52,489 nucleotides of DNA. It comes from Citricoccus sp. CH26A. Its GTDB lineage: Bacteria; Actinomycetota; Actinomycetes; Actinomycetales; Micrococcaceae. Below, piece after piece: positions 24,757 to 34,885 of this stretch; positions within the stretch are counted from its first letter, which is position 1, and the number at the start of each line of letters is the position of its first letter. Location: assembly GCF_000224415.1 (NCBI RefSeq), contig NZ_AFXQ01000020.1, positions 1-52,489 of the forward strand. Direction: 5' to 3'. Both the position numbers and the translations under genes were made by a program. Under the pieces are notes generated by a model. The model ran no database searches. It saw nothing but the letters and a program-made list of their open reading frames with translations, and was not told the origin of the DNA.

Positions 24757-25238
24757 TGAGCACCCTGCACGACTTCACGGCCCGCACCGCCGCGGGCACC
24801 GACCAGCCGCTGTCCGAGTACGCCGGGCAGGTGGCCGTCGTGGTCAACACCGCGAGCAAGTGCGGCCTGACCCCGCAATTCGAGGGGCTGCAGGAGCTCT
24901 ACGCGCAGTACAGGGACCGCGGGCTGGTGGTGCTGGGCTTCCCCTGCAACCAGTTCGCCCACCAGGAGCCGGGCACGGATGCCGAGGCCAGCGAGTTCTG
25001 CCAGCTGAACTACGGGGTGGACTTCCCCATGTTCGCCAAGGTCGAGGTCAACGGCTCCGGCGCCCATCCACTGTTCGGCTGGCTGCGTCAGGAGACCTCC
25101 GGCCTGCTGGGGGACGCGATCAAGTGGAACTTCACGAAGTTCCTCATCGGCCGGGACGGCCGCGTGATCGAGCGCTTCGCCCCCACGACGGCGCCCGGCA
25201 GGATGCGCGGCGCGATCGAGGAGGCGCTGGGGGAATAG
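24756..25238 (+). CDS. Glutathione peroxidase family thiol peroxidase (Cys type)
   Basis: The 160-residue thioredoxin-fold peroxidase has the three family blocks: NTASKCGLTPQF with peroxidatic Cys36, GFPCNQFAHQEPG with the probable resolving Cys64 position and catalytic Gln, and KWNFTKFLI with catalytic Trp and Asn. Bacterial Cys forms usually use thioredoxin instead of glutathione, and actinobacteria lack glutathione, so thioredoxin or mycothiol systems are likely partners. It overlaps ohr by one base, giving a peroxide-defence pair under OhrR control. Confidence 0.95.
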   Translation: MSTLHDFTARTAAGTDQPLSEYAGQVAVVVNTASKCGLTPQFEGLQELYAQYRDRGLVVLGFPCNQFAHQEPGTDAEASEFCQLNYGVDFPMFAKVEVNGSGAHPLFGWLRQETSGLLGDAIKWNFTKFLIGRDGRVIERFAPTTAPGRMRGAIEEALGE

Positions 25239-25348
25239 GCTCCCGGGGAGGCCACGTGGGCCGGATCACGGTGCCCGGATGGTGACCGAGCAGGACTGTT
25301 AGCCTCACCGGGTCCCTGATCCGTCCATCCCGCCCCGAAAGGCGACAC

Positions 25349-27460
<2,112 letters not shown>

Positions 27461-27498
27461 CCGACCGGGCCACCGAGCCCACCGCGCTCCGCTGACAC

Positions 27499-27533
27499 GA
27501 CGGCGGCGGCACCCCTGGGGTGCCGCCGCCGTC
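27499..27533. terminator. Very strong GC hairpin, bidirectional terminator
   Basis: Arms 27499-27515 and 27517-27533 are complementary over 17 bases, with the middle of the repeat forming the loop. It lies between the ends of the converging BCCT (27460) and MFS (27579) genes. There is no T-tract, as is common in high-GC actinobacteria. Confidence 0.9.
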
Positions 27534-27578
27534 GTCGTGTCCCCGGCCGGCCCCGCGGGCACGGCCGGGGACCGGGGC

Positions 27579-28991
27579 TCAGGAACGGACCACGGTGGCC
27601 TCGGCCGGCGCGGCGGCAGGAGCGGTGACCTCCGAACCGGCGGCGACGGTGGGTCCGTCCAGTTCCTGGATGTCCTCCGTCGAGCGGTCACGGGCTGCCA
27701 GCAGGGACACCAGGCTCATGGCCGAGAAGGCCATCCACAGGCAGGCCACCAGCCACAGGGATCCGCCGCCGGCCATGACCAGGGCCGTGGCGATCATCGG
27801 GGTGAAACCGGCACCCAGCGTGGAGGCCAGCTGATAGCCGATCGAGGTGCCGGAGTAGCGCACCGAGGTGGGGAACAGCTCGCCGACGAAGGCGCCGTAC
27901 GGCCCCGAGGTGAAGCCCTGGATCACGGACAGGCCCAGGAAGATCGCCAGCATGAAGGCCACGGTGGATCCCATCTCCAACAGGGACATCACCGGGAAGG
28001 CGAGTGCGATGGCGGCCAGGTTGCCCCAGATGAGCACCTTGCGCCGGCCCAGGCGGTCGGAGAGCCGGGAGGCGATGATGATCATCAGGATGGTGGCCAC
28101 GCCGCCGAGGGCCTTGATGTTGAGCACCTCGGTCTGGGCCAGCACGGCCTGCTGGACCGCGAAGGAGATGGCCCACGCACCCATCAGGCCCTGCGCCATC
28201 TGTCCGGACAGGCCCGAGCCGATGGCGATCAGCAGGGACTTGGGGTGTTCGCGGAACAGTTCCGCGGCGGGGACGGGGCGCTTCTTGGCCTCCACGGCCG
28301 TGGAGAGCTCCTGGAAGACGCGGGACTCGGAGACCTTCATGCGGATGAAGATCGCCAGGCCCATCAGCACGGCCGACAGGATGAACGGCACGCGCCAGCC
28401 CCAGTTGAGGAACTGGTCCTGCGGCAGCATGGACATCAGGGAGAGCATCAGCGTGCCGACGATCGTGCCGGCGGGGGCGCCCATGTAGGCGAAGGACGCG
28501 GCGAACCCGCGGGACTCCTTCTTGGAGTTCTCGAAGGCCAGCAGCATCGCCCCGCCCCACTCCCCGCCGACGGCGATGCCCTGCGCCAGGCGCAGGGTCA
28601 CCAGCAGGATCGGCGCCCAGACGCCGATCTGCTCGGAGGTGGGCAGCAGGCCGATGAGGGTGGAGGCGATGCCCATGATCAGGACCGTGCCGATCAGGAT
28701 GGCCTTGCGTCCGATGCGGTCACCCAGGTGGCCGAACAGGAGGCCGCCGAGCGGACGGGCGACGTAGCCGGCGGCGAGGGTGCCGAAGGAGACGAAGAGG
28801 GCCGCAGCGGGGTCGAGACCGGAGAAGAACACCTGGTTGAAGACGATCCCTGCCGCCGTGGCGTAGAGGATGAAGTCGTAGTACTCCACGGCGGTGCCCA
28901 GGAAGCTCGAGAAGAGGATCCTGCGCATGTCCCGCGGAGAGGCGTGGTAGGTGCCCGTCGGCGTCGCCGGGGTGGGTGGTTGAGTCGTCAT
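27579..28991 (-). CDS. MFS transporter, metabolite:H+ symporter (MHS) family
   Basis: The 470-residue, twelve-helix transporter shows MHS motifs: FLGTAVEYYDFILYATAA in helix 1, FGHLGDRIGRKAILIG (loop 2-3), GIAVGGEWGGA in helix 4, and SDRLGRRKVLIWGN in loop 8-9. Members take up organic acids such as citrate, ketoglutarate, shikimate or proline betaine. The C-terminal 40 residues are a soluble Ala/Glu-rich tail. GAGGAC precedes ATG 28991. It is 18 bases downstream of the MBL-fold hydrolase on the same strand, so the two form a likely operon for uptake and hydrolysis of one compound. Confidence 0.94.
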   Translation of the reverse strand: MTTQPPTPATPTGTYHASPRDMRRILFSSFLGTAVEYYDFILYATAAGIVFNQVFFSGLDPAAALFVSFGTLAAGYVARPLGGLLFGHLGDRIGRKAILIGTVLIMGIASTLIGLLPTSEQIGVWAPILLVTLRLAQGIAVGGEWGGAMLLAFENSKKESRGFAASFAYMGAPAGTIVGTLMLSLMSMLPQDQFLNWGWRVPFILSAVLMGLAIFIRMKVSESRVFQELSTAVEAKKRPVPAAELFREHPKSLLIAIGSGLSGQMAQGLMGAWAISFAVQQAVLAQTEVLNIKALGGVATILMIIIASRLSDRLGRRKVLIWGNLAAIALAFPVMSLLEMGSTVAFMLAIFLGLSVIQGFTSGPYGAFVGELFPTSVRYSGTSIGYQLASTLGAGFTPMIATALVMAGGGSLWLVACLWMAFSAMSLVSLLAARDRSTEDIQELDGPTVAAGSEVTAPAAAPAEATVVRS

Positions 28992-29009
28992 GGATGTCCT
29001 CGGTTCCTG

Positions 29010-30062
29010 TCAGAGGCTGAGCGTAGTGGTGCCGACGGCCTGCAGCGACGGCGTGTCGCCGGTGCCGCCGAAGGGGATGACGTCGAGGTCCTCGGGGATA
29101 CTGAGGGGGCCGTCGAACGTGGTGCGGGCCTCGTCCCAGGCCTCGGGCGGTGAGTAGCTGGGGACGAGGTGGTGGAGTGCCAGGTGCCCGACGCCGGCCG
29201 CGGCGGCGATGCTGCCGGCCTCGGCCGCCGTGGTGTGGGCGCGGCGATGGTGGTCCATGGTGGCCTGCATCATCTCGGCGTCCGTGTACTGCGCCTGCAG
29301 GATGTCCAGGTTGATGGCCTCGTGCAGCAGCAGGCTCGCTCCCCGGGCCAGGCGCACCATGTTGGCGCAGGGGGCGGTGTCCCCCGAGATCACGACCGAA
29401 CCGGCTGCGGTGTCGAACCGGAAGGCGTAGGCCGGGGCAGTGGGGTGGTGGGAGACGAGGATGGCGCTGACGGTGACGTTCTCGTCCCGGAAGACCTCGA
29501 TCGGCTCCATCTCCGGGGCGACGTCGGAGTCCGGGTCGAAGCCCAGGTCCGCCGGCAGCTCGATCTCGCGGGGCTCGAACTGCTCGGCCGGGCTCTTGGC
29601 CAGGGAGTCGAAGATGCGGTCGTTGCAGTCCGTGGCGTAGGCGGCCAGGAGGCCGTGGACCAGTCCGTCGACCCCGGGGGTGGGCCGCTCCGGGGCGATG
29701 GGCGTCGGCACGGAGGCGGCTCGGGGGGACAACGGCGGCAGCTTACCGCGGTCACCCGGCCCGATGACGGGGATGGTCCCGGCGGGTGCGTTCTTCAGCT
29801 CGAACGCCCCGAAGAGCAACAGGGACGGCAGGTCCACCGTGTGGTCCGAGTGCATGTGGGTGATGAAGATCCCGCCCAGGTCGGCCATGCGCAGTCCGGC
29901 GGCCGCGGCCTGGCGGCCGGCGCCCTGGCCGCAGTCGACGAGGTACCACGTCTCGTTCACCACGACGGCGGTGGCGATCCCGAAGCGGGGCTGGCCCTGG
30001 TGGTCGTTCCACCACCTCGGCCCGCCGGCCGTGCCGAGGGTGACCACGTAGGGCCGGTCCAT
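29010..30062 (-). CDS. MBL-fold metallo-hydrolase, cytoplasmic
   Basis: The 350-residue hydrolase carries the zinc motif ITHMHSDHTVD (H-x-H-x-D-H), the later ligand in SGDTAP, and a C-terminal His (LALHHLVPSYSPPEAWDEA). It belongs to the arylsulfatase/RNase Z-like branch of the fold. It has no signal peptide. ATG 30062 follows GGAG at 6 bases; GTG 30074, with AGGAG at 5 bases, is nearly as good and adds four residues. It shares GGPxWWND, NDRI and GDRG blocks with the exported hydrolase at 50098. It is divergent from the LysR gene at 30176 and upstream of the MHS transporter. The substrate is unknown. Confidence 0.92.
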   Translation of the reverse strand: MDRPYVVTLGTAGGPRWWNDHQGQPRFGIATAVVVNETWYLVDCGQGAGRQAAAAGLRMADLGGIFITHMHSDHTVDLPSLLLFGAFELKNAPAGTIPVIGPGDRGKLPPLSPRAASVPTPIAPERPTPGVDGLVHGLLAAYATDCNDRIFDSLAKSPAEQFEPREIELPADLGFDPDSDVAPEMEPIEVFRDENVTVSAILVSHHPTAPAYAFRFDTAAGSVVISGDTAPCANMVRLARGASLLLHEAINLDILQAQYTDAEMMQATMDHHRRAHTTAAEAGSIAAAAGVGHLALHHLVPSYSPPEAWDEARTTFDGPLSIPEDLDVIPFGGTGDTPSLQAVGTTTLSL

Positions 30063-30137
30063 GTGCTGCTCCACGTTGACTCCTGACTGGGGGTGATGGG
30101 GCTCACATCCGAGCCTCGTGGCGCGCATCACATTTGT

Positions 30138-30154
30138 CTAGCTAAGATAACTAG
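30138..30154. promoter_or_regulatory. AT-rich dyad, probable LysR binding site
   Basis: CTAGCTA (30138-30144) and TAACTAG (30148-30154) form a 17-bp dyad matching at 6 of 7 pairs. It is in the 113-base gap between the divergent MBL and LysR genes, the normal place for a LysR operator, and is clearly AT-richer than its surroundings. Confidence 0.6.
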
Positions 30155-30175
30155 TGAGAGTCATAAGGAGCACTG

Positions 30176-31108
30176 ATGAGTGAGCTGACCCTGCGTCAAC
30201 TGGAGTACTTCGCCGCCATCGCGGAGACCCGGTCGATCACGGAGGCGGCCAGGCGGTGCCACGTCTCCCAGGCGGCCGTCAGCCTGGCGCTGGCCCAGCT
30301 GGAACAGGCCGTGGGCGCCTCGCTGGCCATCCGGCGTCGGGGCCGCGGCATCGCCCTGACCGCGGAGGGGCAGGTCGTCGCCGCCCGCGCCCGGCAGGTG
30401 GTCGATCAGGTCGCGGACATCGGCTCCGCCGTGGAGGGGGCGCACGGCCGGCTCTCCGGCCGGTTGACCGTGGGGGTGTTCAGGACCCTGGCCCCGCACG
30501 TCATCCCTCCCCTGCTGGACTGGTTCACCAGCCGGCACCCGGCCGTGGAACTGGACTTCATCGAGGCGGCCGGTCCCGAGGTGCAACAACTCATGCTGGC
30601 GGGCGTGGCCCAGCTCAGCGTGATCTACGAGGCCCAGGCGCTGCCGGACTGCGCCACCGAGGTGCTCCAGGAGGCGCGCCGGCGGGCCGTGCTGAGCCCC
30701 GAGCACCCACTGTCCGACCGGGAGGCCGTGAGCCTGGAGGAACTGGCCCCCTACCCGGTCATGCTGATGAGCGAGGAGCCGGCCCTGCAGCGCACCCTGG
30801 CCGAGTATGCCAAGGCCGGAGTGGAGCCGAATGTGCGCTGCCGGTCGGCGAGCGTGGGGGCCATCCACAACGTCGTGGGCCGCAACCTCGCCTACTCCCT
30901 GTTGATGCAGCCGGCGGTGGCCAGCCCGGAGGGCAGACCACTGGTTTTCCGTCCCCTGAGGGGAAACGTCCGGACGAACTCCGTGGTGGCCGCCCTTCCG
31001 ATCGGGGTGACCCGCAGCGCGCTGGTCACGGAGGCGATCACCGCCCTGCACGCGCACTGGGGGACCGCCGCCCCGGAGGACCGGGAAGCGCCCCCGCCCC
31101 CTGGGTAG
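30176..31108 (+). CDS. LysR-family transcriptional regulator
   Basis: The 310-residue regulator has a standard helix-turn-helix (LRQLEYFAAIAETRSITEAARR, then VSQAAVSLALAQLEQAVG) and an effector domain of normal length (GRLTVGVFRTLAPHVIPPLL, NVVGRNLAYSLLMQPAVASP). It resembles regulators of the OxyR/CynR size class but has no sensing-cysteine pair. ATG 30176 follows AAGGAG at a 5-base spacing. It is divergent from the MBL-fold hydrolase and MHS transporter, so it probably controls them through the dyad at 30138-30154. Confidence 0.93.
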   Translation: MSELTLRQLEYFAAIAETRSITEAARRCHVSQAAVSLALAQLEQAVGASLAIRRRGRGIALTAEGQVVAARARQVVDQVADIGSAVEGAHGRLSGRLTVGVFRTLAPHVIPPLLDWFTSRHPAVELDFIEAAGPEVQQLMLAGVAQLSVIYEAQALPDCATEVLQEARRRAVLSPEHPLSDREAVSLEELAPYPVMLMSEEPALQRTLAEYAKAGVEPNVRCRSASVGAIHNVVGRNLAYSLLMQPAVASPEGRPLVFRPLRGNVRTNSVVAALPIGVTRSALVTEAITALHAHWGTAAPEDREAPPPPG

Positions 31109-31233
31109 CGCCTCGTCGCGGGGTGTTTCCGGGACCGTCGACAGGTCGGAACGGCACCCGTTTAGGACCGGTTGCGTCTCATCCGGCGTGTCGCCCGGCG
31201 TGGCGTTTTCCCGCCCCCGGGGACGCGTGTAAT

Positions 31234-31263
31234 GTCCTGCCCAATGCCCGCTCTGGGCAGGAC
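31234..31263 (+). promoter_or_regulatory. 9-bp perfect hairpin upstream of the small peptide gene
   Basis: GTCCTGCCC (31234-31242) pairs with GGGCAGGAC (31255-31263) around a 12-base loop. It ends 48 bases before the peptide ATG. It could be an mRNA leader structure, an operator, or a terminator for the LysR gene; no T-tract follows, which weakens the last option. Confidence 0.6.
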
Positions 31264-31311
31264 CAGAGGCCATATCTTGGCCGGTTCAGATCCCACTCAT
31301 GGAGGACGCTC

Positions 31312-31467
31312 ATGTCCGCTTTCCTGCCCTCCTTCACTCCCGCCTGCCGGACCGCGCTGACCGGTTCGCCGAGCACCGACGTCGCCGCGTTCTGGGCGAT
31401 CACCGGCGTCGTCACGCTCGCCGCGGCCGCCGGCGTCGTCGAGGTCATCATGCACATGATGGGGTAG
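31312..31467 (+). CDS. Small single-pass membrane protein, hypothetical
   Basis: The 51-residue protein starts MSAFLPSFTPACRTALT and has one hydrophobic helix over about residues 26-46 (FWAITGVVTLAAAAGVVEV) that ends in IMHMMG. GGAGG lies 6 bases before ATG 31312, which is the best ribosome site in this stretch. The gene is alone: a leader hairpin precedes it, and a perfect 11-bp terminator hairpin follows 27 bases after the stop. Its function is unknown. A holin-like, toxin-like or stress-peptide role is only possible, not shown. Confidence 0.65.
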   Translation: MSAFLPSFTPACRTALTGSPSTDVAAFWAITGVVTLAAAAGVVEVIMHMMG

Positions 31468-31493
31468 ACCGACTGACGGAATGATCTCTTGAG

Positions 31494-31526
31494 CACGGCC
31501 CCCGACGATCCTCGCCGGGGGCCGTG
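31494..31526 (+). terminator. Perfect 11-bp hairpin terminator after the small peptide gene
   Basis: CACGGCCCCCG (31494-31504) pairs fully with CGGGGGCCGTG (31516-31526). It separates the peptide gene from the heat-shock promoter region of the ClpC-type gene. Confidence 0.85.
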
Positions 31527-31532
31527 CCGTAT

Positions 31533-31553
31533 CTTGAGCCGCCTCGACTCAAC
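31533..31553. promoter_or_regulatory. HAIR element 1 (HspR operator)
   Basis: CTTGAGC-N7-ACTCAAC matches the HspR consensus CTTGAGT-N7-ACTCAAG at 12 of 14 fixed positions. It is the more distant of two copies ahead of the ClpC-type gene. Confidence 0.88.
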
Positions 31554-31606
31554 TTTCTTGACCTCCGCGCGGTGATTCGGGAACATTTCCAAGAGCACCC
31601 GCGTTA

Positions 31607-31627
31607 CTTGAGCTGAACACACTCAAC
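31607..31627. promoter_or_regulatory. HAIR element 2 (HspR operator)
   Basis: A second CTTGAGC-N7-ACTCAAC, 74 bases after the first and ending 29 bases before the ATG at 31657. Paired HAIR sites are typical of HspR-repressed heat-shock genes in actinobacteria. The hspR gene itself is not in the window. Confidence 0.88.
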
Positions 31628-31656
31628 TCTCGCTGAGCATGTCTCGAGGAGGACCA

Positions 31657-34224
31657 ATGCCCGCATTCTTCGGCCCCGCCGGCTCCCACGGCGATTCCTT
31701 CGACGAATTCTTCACCCGCTACCTGCAGGGTCAGCGGGTGGGCCGTCAGGGACGCCCCGTCGACATCACCCGCCTGCTGAGCAAGCGGACCCACGACGTC
31801 ATCGCCGCCGCCGCGCGGTTCGCCGTCGAACGCGGCCAGACCGAGGTCGACGCCCTGCACGTCCTGCGCACCATGCTCGGCGAGGATCCGGCCGCCGCCG
31901 GCGTCCGCTCCTCCGGCGCCGACCCCCAGGCCCTCATCGCGGCCGTGGACGAGCGCCTGCCCGCCCCCGTCGAGGGCAAGGAGGAGACGTCCGCGGCGCT
32001 GAATGCCTCGGCGCAAAAGGTCCTGCTGGACGGCTATCAGGTGGCCCGCGCCTTCGGCTCCACGTACATCGACCCGGAGCACGTGTTCTTCGCCTTCGTG
32101 CTCAACCAGGACTCCCCCGCCGGGCACCTGCTGGCCCAGGCCGGTGTCACCCCCCAGTCGCTGCAGGCCGCCGCCCAGCAGCAGGCCCAGCACGCCCAGC
32201 CGGGACAGGGGCCGGGTGAGGGCCAGGGCGAGACCGGCGCCGAGGGATCCGTGCTGGAGAAGTTCGGCCTCGACCTGACCGAGGAGGCCCGCGCCGGCCG
32301 GCTGGACCCGGTGATCGGCCGCGAGGACGAGATCGAGCAAACCATCGAGGTCCTGGCCCGCCGAACCAAGAACAATCCTGTGCTGATCGGCGAAGCCGGC
32401 GTCGGCAAGACCGCCATCGTCGAGGGCCTGGCCCAGGCCATCGCCGACGACGAGGTGCCCGCCCAGCTCAGGGGCCGGCGCGTCATCACGCTGGACCTGG
32501 CCGGCATGGTCGCCGGCACCCGCTACCGCGGCGACTTCGAGGAGCGGCTCACCACCGCGATGGATGAGATCGCCGAGGACGGCAACACCATCGTGTTCAT
32601 CGACGAGCTGCACACTGTCGTCGGCGCTGGGGGTTCCGGGGAGTCCGGCGGCATGGACGCCGGCAACATCCTCAAGCCGCGGCTGGCCCGCGGGGACCTG
32701 CACATGGTCGGCGCCACCACGCTCAAGGAGTACCGCAAGATCGAGAAGGACGCCGCCCTGGAGCGCCGCTTCCAGCCGGTCACCGTCCCGGAGCCCTCCG
32801 TGGAGGACACCGTGCAGATCCTGACCGGACTGGCCGGCCGCTACGCGGACCACCACCAGGTGACGTACACGGACGAGGCGCTGCGCGCCGCCGTCGTGCT
32901 CTCCGACCGGTACATCACCGACCGGTTCCTGCCGGACAAGGCGATCGACCTGATCGACCAGGCCGGGGCGCGGTTGTCGCTGCGGCGCGGCCCGGTCGAG
33001 GACGGCGCGCCAGTGGACGTCGACGCGCTGCGCGCCACGCTCGCCGGGTTGGAGGCCGAGAAGAACTCCGCCGTCAACGCCGAGAACTACGAGCGTGCCG
33101 GCGAGCTCCGCGACGAGGTCAACCGGATCAGCGAGCAACTGGCCGAGGCCGCCGCACGGCAGAACGCGGGCCAGACCGGTGACGTCGTCGACGAGGGCGC
33201 CATCGCCGAGATGGTCTCCCGCGCCACCGGCATCCCGGCCGCGCGGATGACCGAGGCCGAGAAGTCGCGCCTGGCCCGGCTCGAGGATGAGCTGCACCAC
33301 CGGGTGGTCGGCCAGGACGACGCGGTCACCGCGATCGCCCGGTCCGTCCGCCGGTCCCGGACCGGGATGTCCGACCCGTCGCGGCCGGTCGGGTCCTTCC
33401 TGTTCCTGGGTCCCACCGGGGTCGGCAAGACCGAGCTGGCCAAGGCGCTGGCACAGTCGCTGTTCGACGACGAGCACGCCATGGTCCGGTTCGACATGTC
33501 CGAGTTCGGCGAGCGCCACACGGTCTCGCGCCTGGTCGGTGCCCCTCCGGGGTACGTCGGCTATGACGAGGCCGGGCAGCTGACCGAGCAGGTCCGGCGC
33601 CGCCCGTACTCGGTGATCCTGCTCGACGAGATCGAGAAGGCCCACCCGGACGTGTTCAACCTGCTGCTGCAGGTGCTCGACGACGGCCGGCTCACCGACG
33701 GCCAGGGCCGCACCGTGGACTTCCGCAACACGGTGCTGATCATGACCTCGAACCTCGGTTCCGAGTTCCTGTCCTCGGGCGGGACGTCCCTGGGGTTCGC
33801 CTCCGCCGACGCGGCGGCCGCCCAGCGGGACGTGCGCCAGAAGGTGATGGGCCGGGTGAAGGAGTTCATGCGGCCGGAGTTCCTGAACCGGATCGACGAG
33901 ACGGTGCTGTTCTCCCCGCTCTCGGCGGCGCAGCTGCGCGAGATCGTGGGACTGCAGCTGCGGGCCTCCGAGGCCCGGCTCGCCGCCCAGGGCATCGCGC
34001 TCGAGGTCGACGACGCCGCCCGCGACTGGATCGCCGAGGCCGGGTACGAACCGGCCTACGGTGCGCGCCCGCTGCGCCGGGTCATCCAGCGTGAGCTGGA
34101 CGACCGGGTGGCTGACCTGCTGGTCTCCGAGGCCGTGGCCGAGGGGGACGCGGTGCGGGTGACCGTCGAGGACGGCCGGCTGCGCGCGACGCCGGTGCGC
34201 ACGCCGGAGGCGCTGGCGGCCTGA
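31657..34224 (+). CDS. ClpC-type AAA+ unfoldase (Clp protease ATP-binding subunit)
   Basis: The 855-residue Hsp100 protein has an N-domain (to about 150), ATPase domain 1 with GEAGVGKT (245-252) and VFIDELHT, a UVR-like coiled segment ([17 protein letters not shown]), and ATPase domain 2 with GPTGVGKT (585-592), [16 protein letters not shown] and [10 protein letters not shown]712-G-F714 occupies the ClpP-docking loop, and the long ClpB middle domain is absent, so it should feed ClpP as ClpC does. ATG 31657 follows AGGAGG at 4 bases; the ATG at 31639 would put the ribosome site inside the gene. Two HAIR boxes upstream imply HspR control and heat induction. Confidence 0.9.
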   Translation: MPAFFGPAGSHGDSFDEFFTRYLQGQRVGRQGRPVDITRLLSKRTHDVIAAAARFAVERGQTEVDALHVLRTMLGEDPAAAGVRSSGADPQALIAAVDERLPAPVEGKEETSAALNASAQKVLLDGYQVARAFGSTYIDPEHVFFAFVLNQDSPAGHLLAQAGVTPQSLQAAAQQQAQHAQPGQGPGEGQGETGAEGSVLEKFGLDLTEEARAGRLDPVIGREDEIEQTIEVLARRTKNNPVLIGEAGVGKTAIVEGLAQAIADDEVPAQLRGRRVITLDLAGMVAGTRYRGDFEERLTTAMDEIAEDGNTIVFIDELHTVVGAGGSGESGGMDAGNILKPRLARGDLHMVGATTLKEYRKIEKDAALERRFQPVTVPEPSVEDTVQILTGLAGRYADHHQVTYTDEALRAAVVLSDRYITDRFLPDKAIDLIDQAGARLSLRRGPVEDGAPVDVDALRATLAGLEAEKNSAVNAENYERAGELRDEVNRISEQLAEAAARQNAGQTGDVVDEGAIAEMVSRATGIPAARMTEAEKSRLARLEDELHHRVVGQDDAVTAIARSVRRSRTGMSDPSRPVGSFLFLGPTGVGKTELAKALAQSLFDDEHAMVRFDMSEFGERHTVSRLVGAPPGYVGYDEAGQLTEQVRRRPYSVILLDEIEKAHPDVFNLLLQVLDDGRLTDGQGRTVDFRNTVLIMTSNLGSEFLSSGGTSLGFASADAAAAQRDVRQKVMGRVKEFMRPEFLNRIDETVLFSPLSAAQLREIVGLQLRASEARLAAQGIALEVDDAARDWIAEAGYEPAYGARPLRRVIQRELDDRVADLLVSEAVAEGDAVRVTVEDGRLRATPVRTPEALAA

Positions 34225-34347
34225 GCCGCGGCCGGCGCGTCGTGCTCCCGGGTGGCGCCCCGCGCACCGTGCTCTCGGGTCACGGTCACGCCGCGCGGTG
34301 GGACACGCCGGTGTAACCCACGCGCGCCGTGATCATGACTGCCGAGA

Positions 34348-34417
34348 CCGGGGTGTTCGTCGACTCGCGTCAGCGAACACCCCGGGCGCGTGCCGGACGG
34401 CGCCGGTCCCCGGCACG
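34348..34417 (+). terminator. Two successive hairpins after the ClpC-type gene
   Basis: CCGGGGTGTTCG (34348-34359) pairs perfectly with CGAACACCCCGG (34374-34385). A second hairpin, CGTGCCGG (34389-34396) with CCGGCACG (34410-34417), follows at once. The 243-base gap 34225-34467 holds these two structures and the next promoter; I see no gene in it. Confidence 0.7.
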
Positions 34418-34455
34418 CTCACCGGGGCAGCCCCCAGTTCACGGTCGGTTGAGAC

Positions 34456-34461
34456 TAGCCT
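34456..34461 (+). promoter_or_regulatory. -10 box of a probable leaderless promoter (gene at 34468)
   Basis: TAGCCT lies 6 bases before GTG 34468, and no ribosome site is present. Confidence 0.5.
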
Positions 34462-34467
34462 TGAAGC

Positions 34468-34863
34468 GTGAACGGCCTCGAGGACCTCGCCGTCGCCGCA
34501 GACGTGCTCGCCTGGGTCAGCCCGGGGATCGGGCTGCCCCTGTTCGTGCTGGGCATGCTCCTGCGTTCCACCGACCGCGGGTTCGTCCCCACGCAGATCG
34601 TCATCATGGGCCAGCCGCACCAGCCCCGGGCACGGTGGTTCACCGCCGAGGACATCTACGAACGCCGTCTCCGTGCCCCGGAACGCGCCCGCCTGGGCGG
34701 CAGGGACCACGCCCTGGCCTACGTGAGCCCGGACAAGCCCACGCTGATGAGCCTGGGGCGTCGCCGGCCCATCACCAGCGTGTGCCTGTCCCTGGGGGCG
34801 ACCCTGATCGTCATCGGGGTGGGCGGGCTCGTGCTCTCCCTCATCCGGGCCTTCACCCTCTGA
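34468..34863 (+). CDS. Small membrane protein with two helices, hypothetical
   Basis: The 131-residue protein has one helix near the N-terminus (VLAWVSPGIGLPLFVLGMLL) and one at the C-terminus (ITSVCLSLGATLIVIGVGGL). Between them lies a polar segment of about 60 residues with QPHQPRARWFTAEDIYERRL. The family is not recognised; the layout suggests a loop-presenting protein with both ends on the same side. GTG 34468 is supported by the TAGCCT -10 box six bases upstream. It converges on the aldehyde dehydrogenase gene, with 22 bases between the stop codons. Confidence 0.8.
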   Translation: MNGLEDLAVAADVLAWVSPGIGLPLFVLGMLLRSTDRGFVPTQIVIMGQPHQPRARWFTAEDIYERRLRAPERARLGGRDHALAYVSPDKPTLMSLGRRRPITSVCLSLGATLIVIGVGGLVLSLIRAFTL

Positions 34864-34885
34864 GGACCCGCCCACCCCGCCCGGG

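Noticed and set aside
31639-31656. ATG 31639 as start of the ClpC-type gene
   Set aside because: The only good ribosome site, AGGAGG, would lie inside the coding sequence; ATG 31657 has it at the right distance.
31549-33645. A 698-codon minus-strand frame
   Set aside because: It is antisense to the ClpC-type gene and rich in Gly, Val and Leu with no motif.
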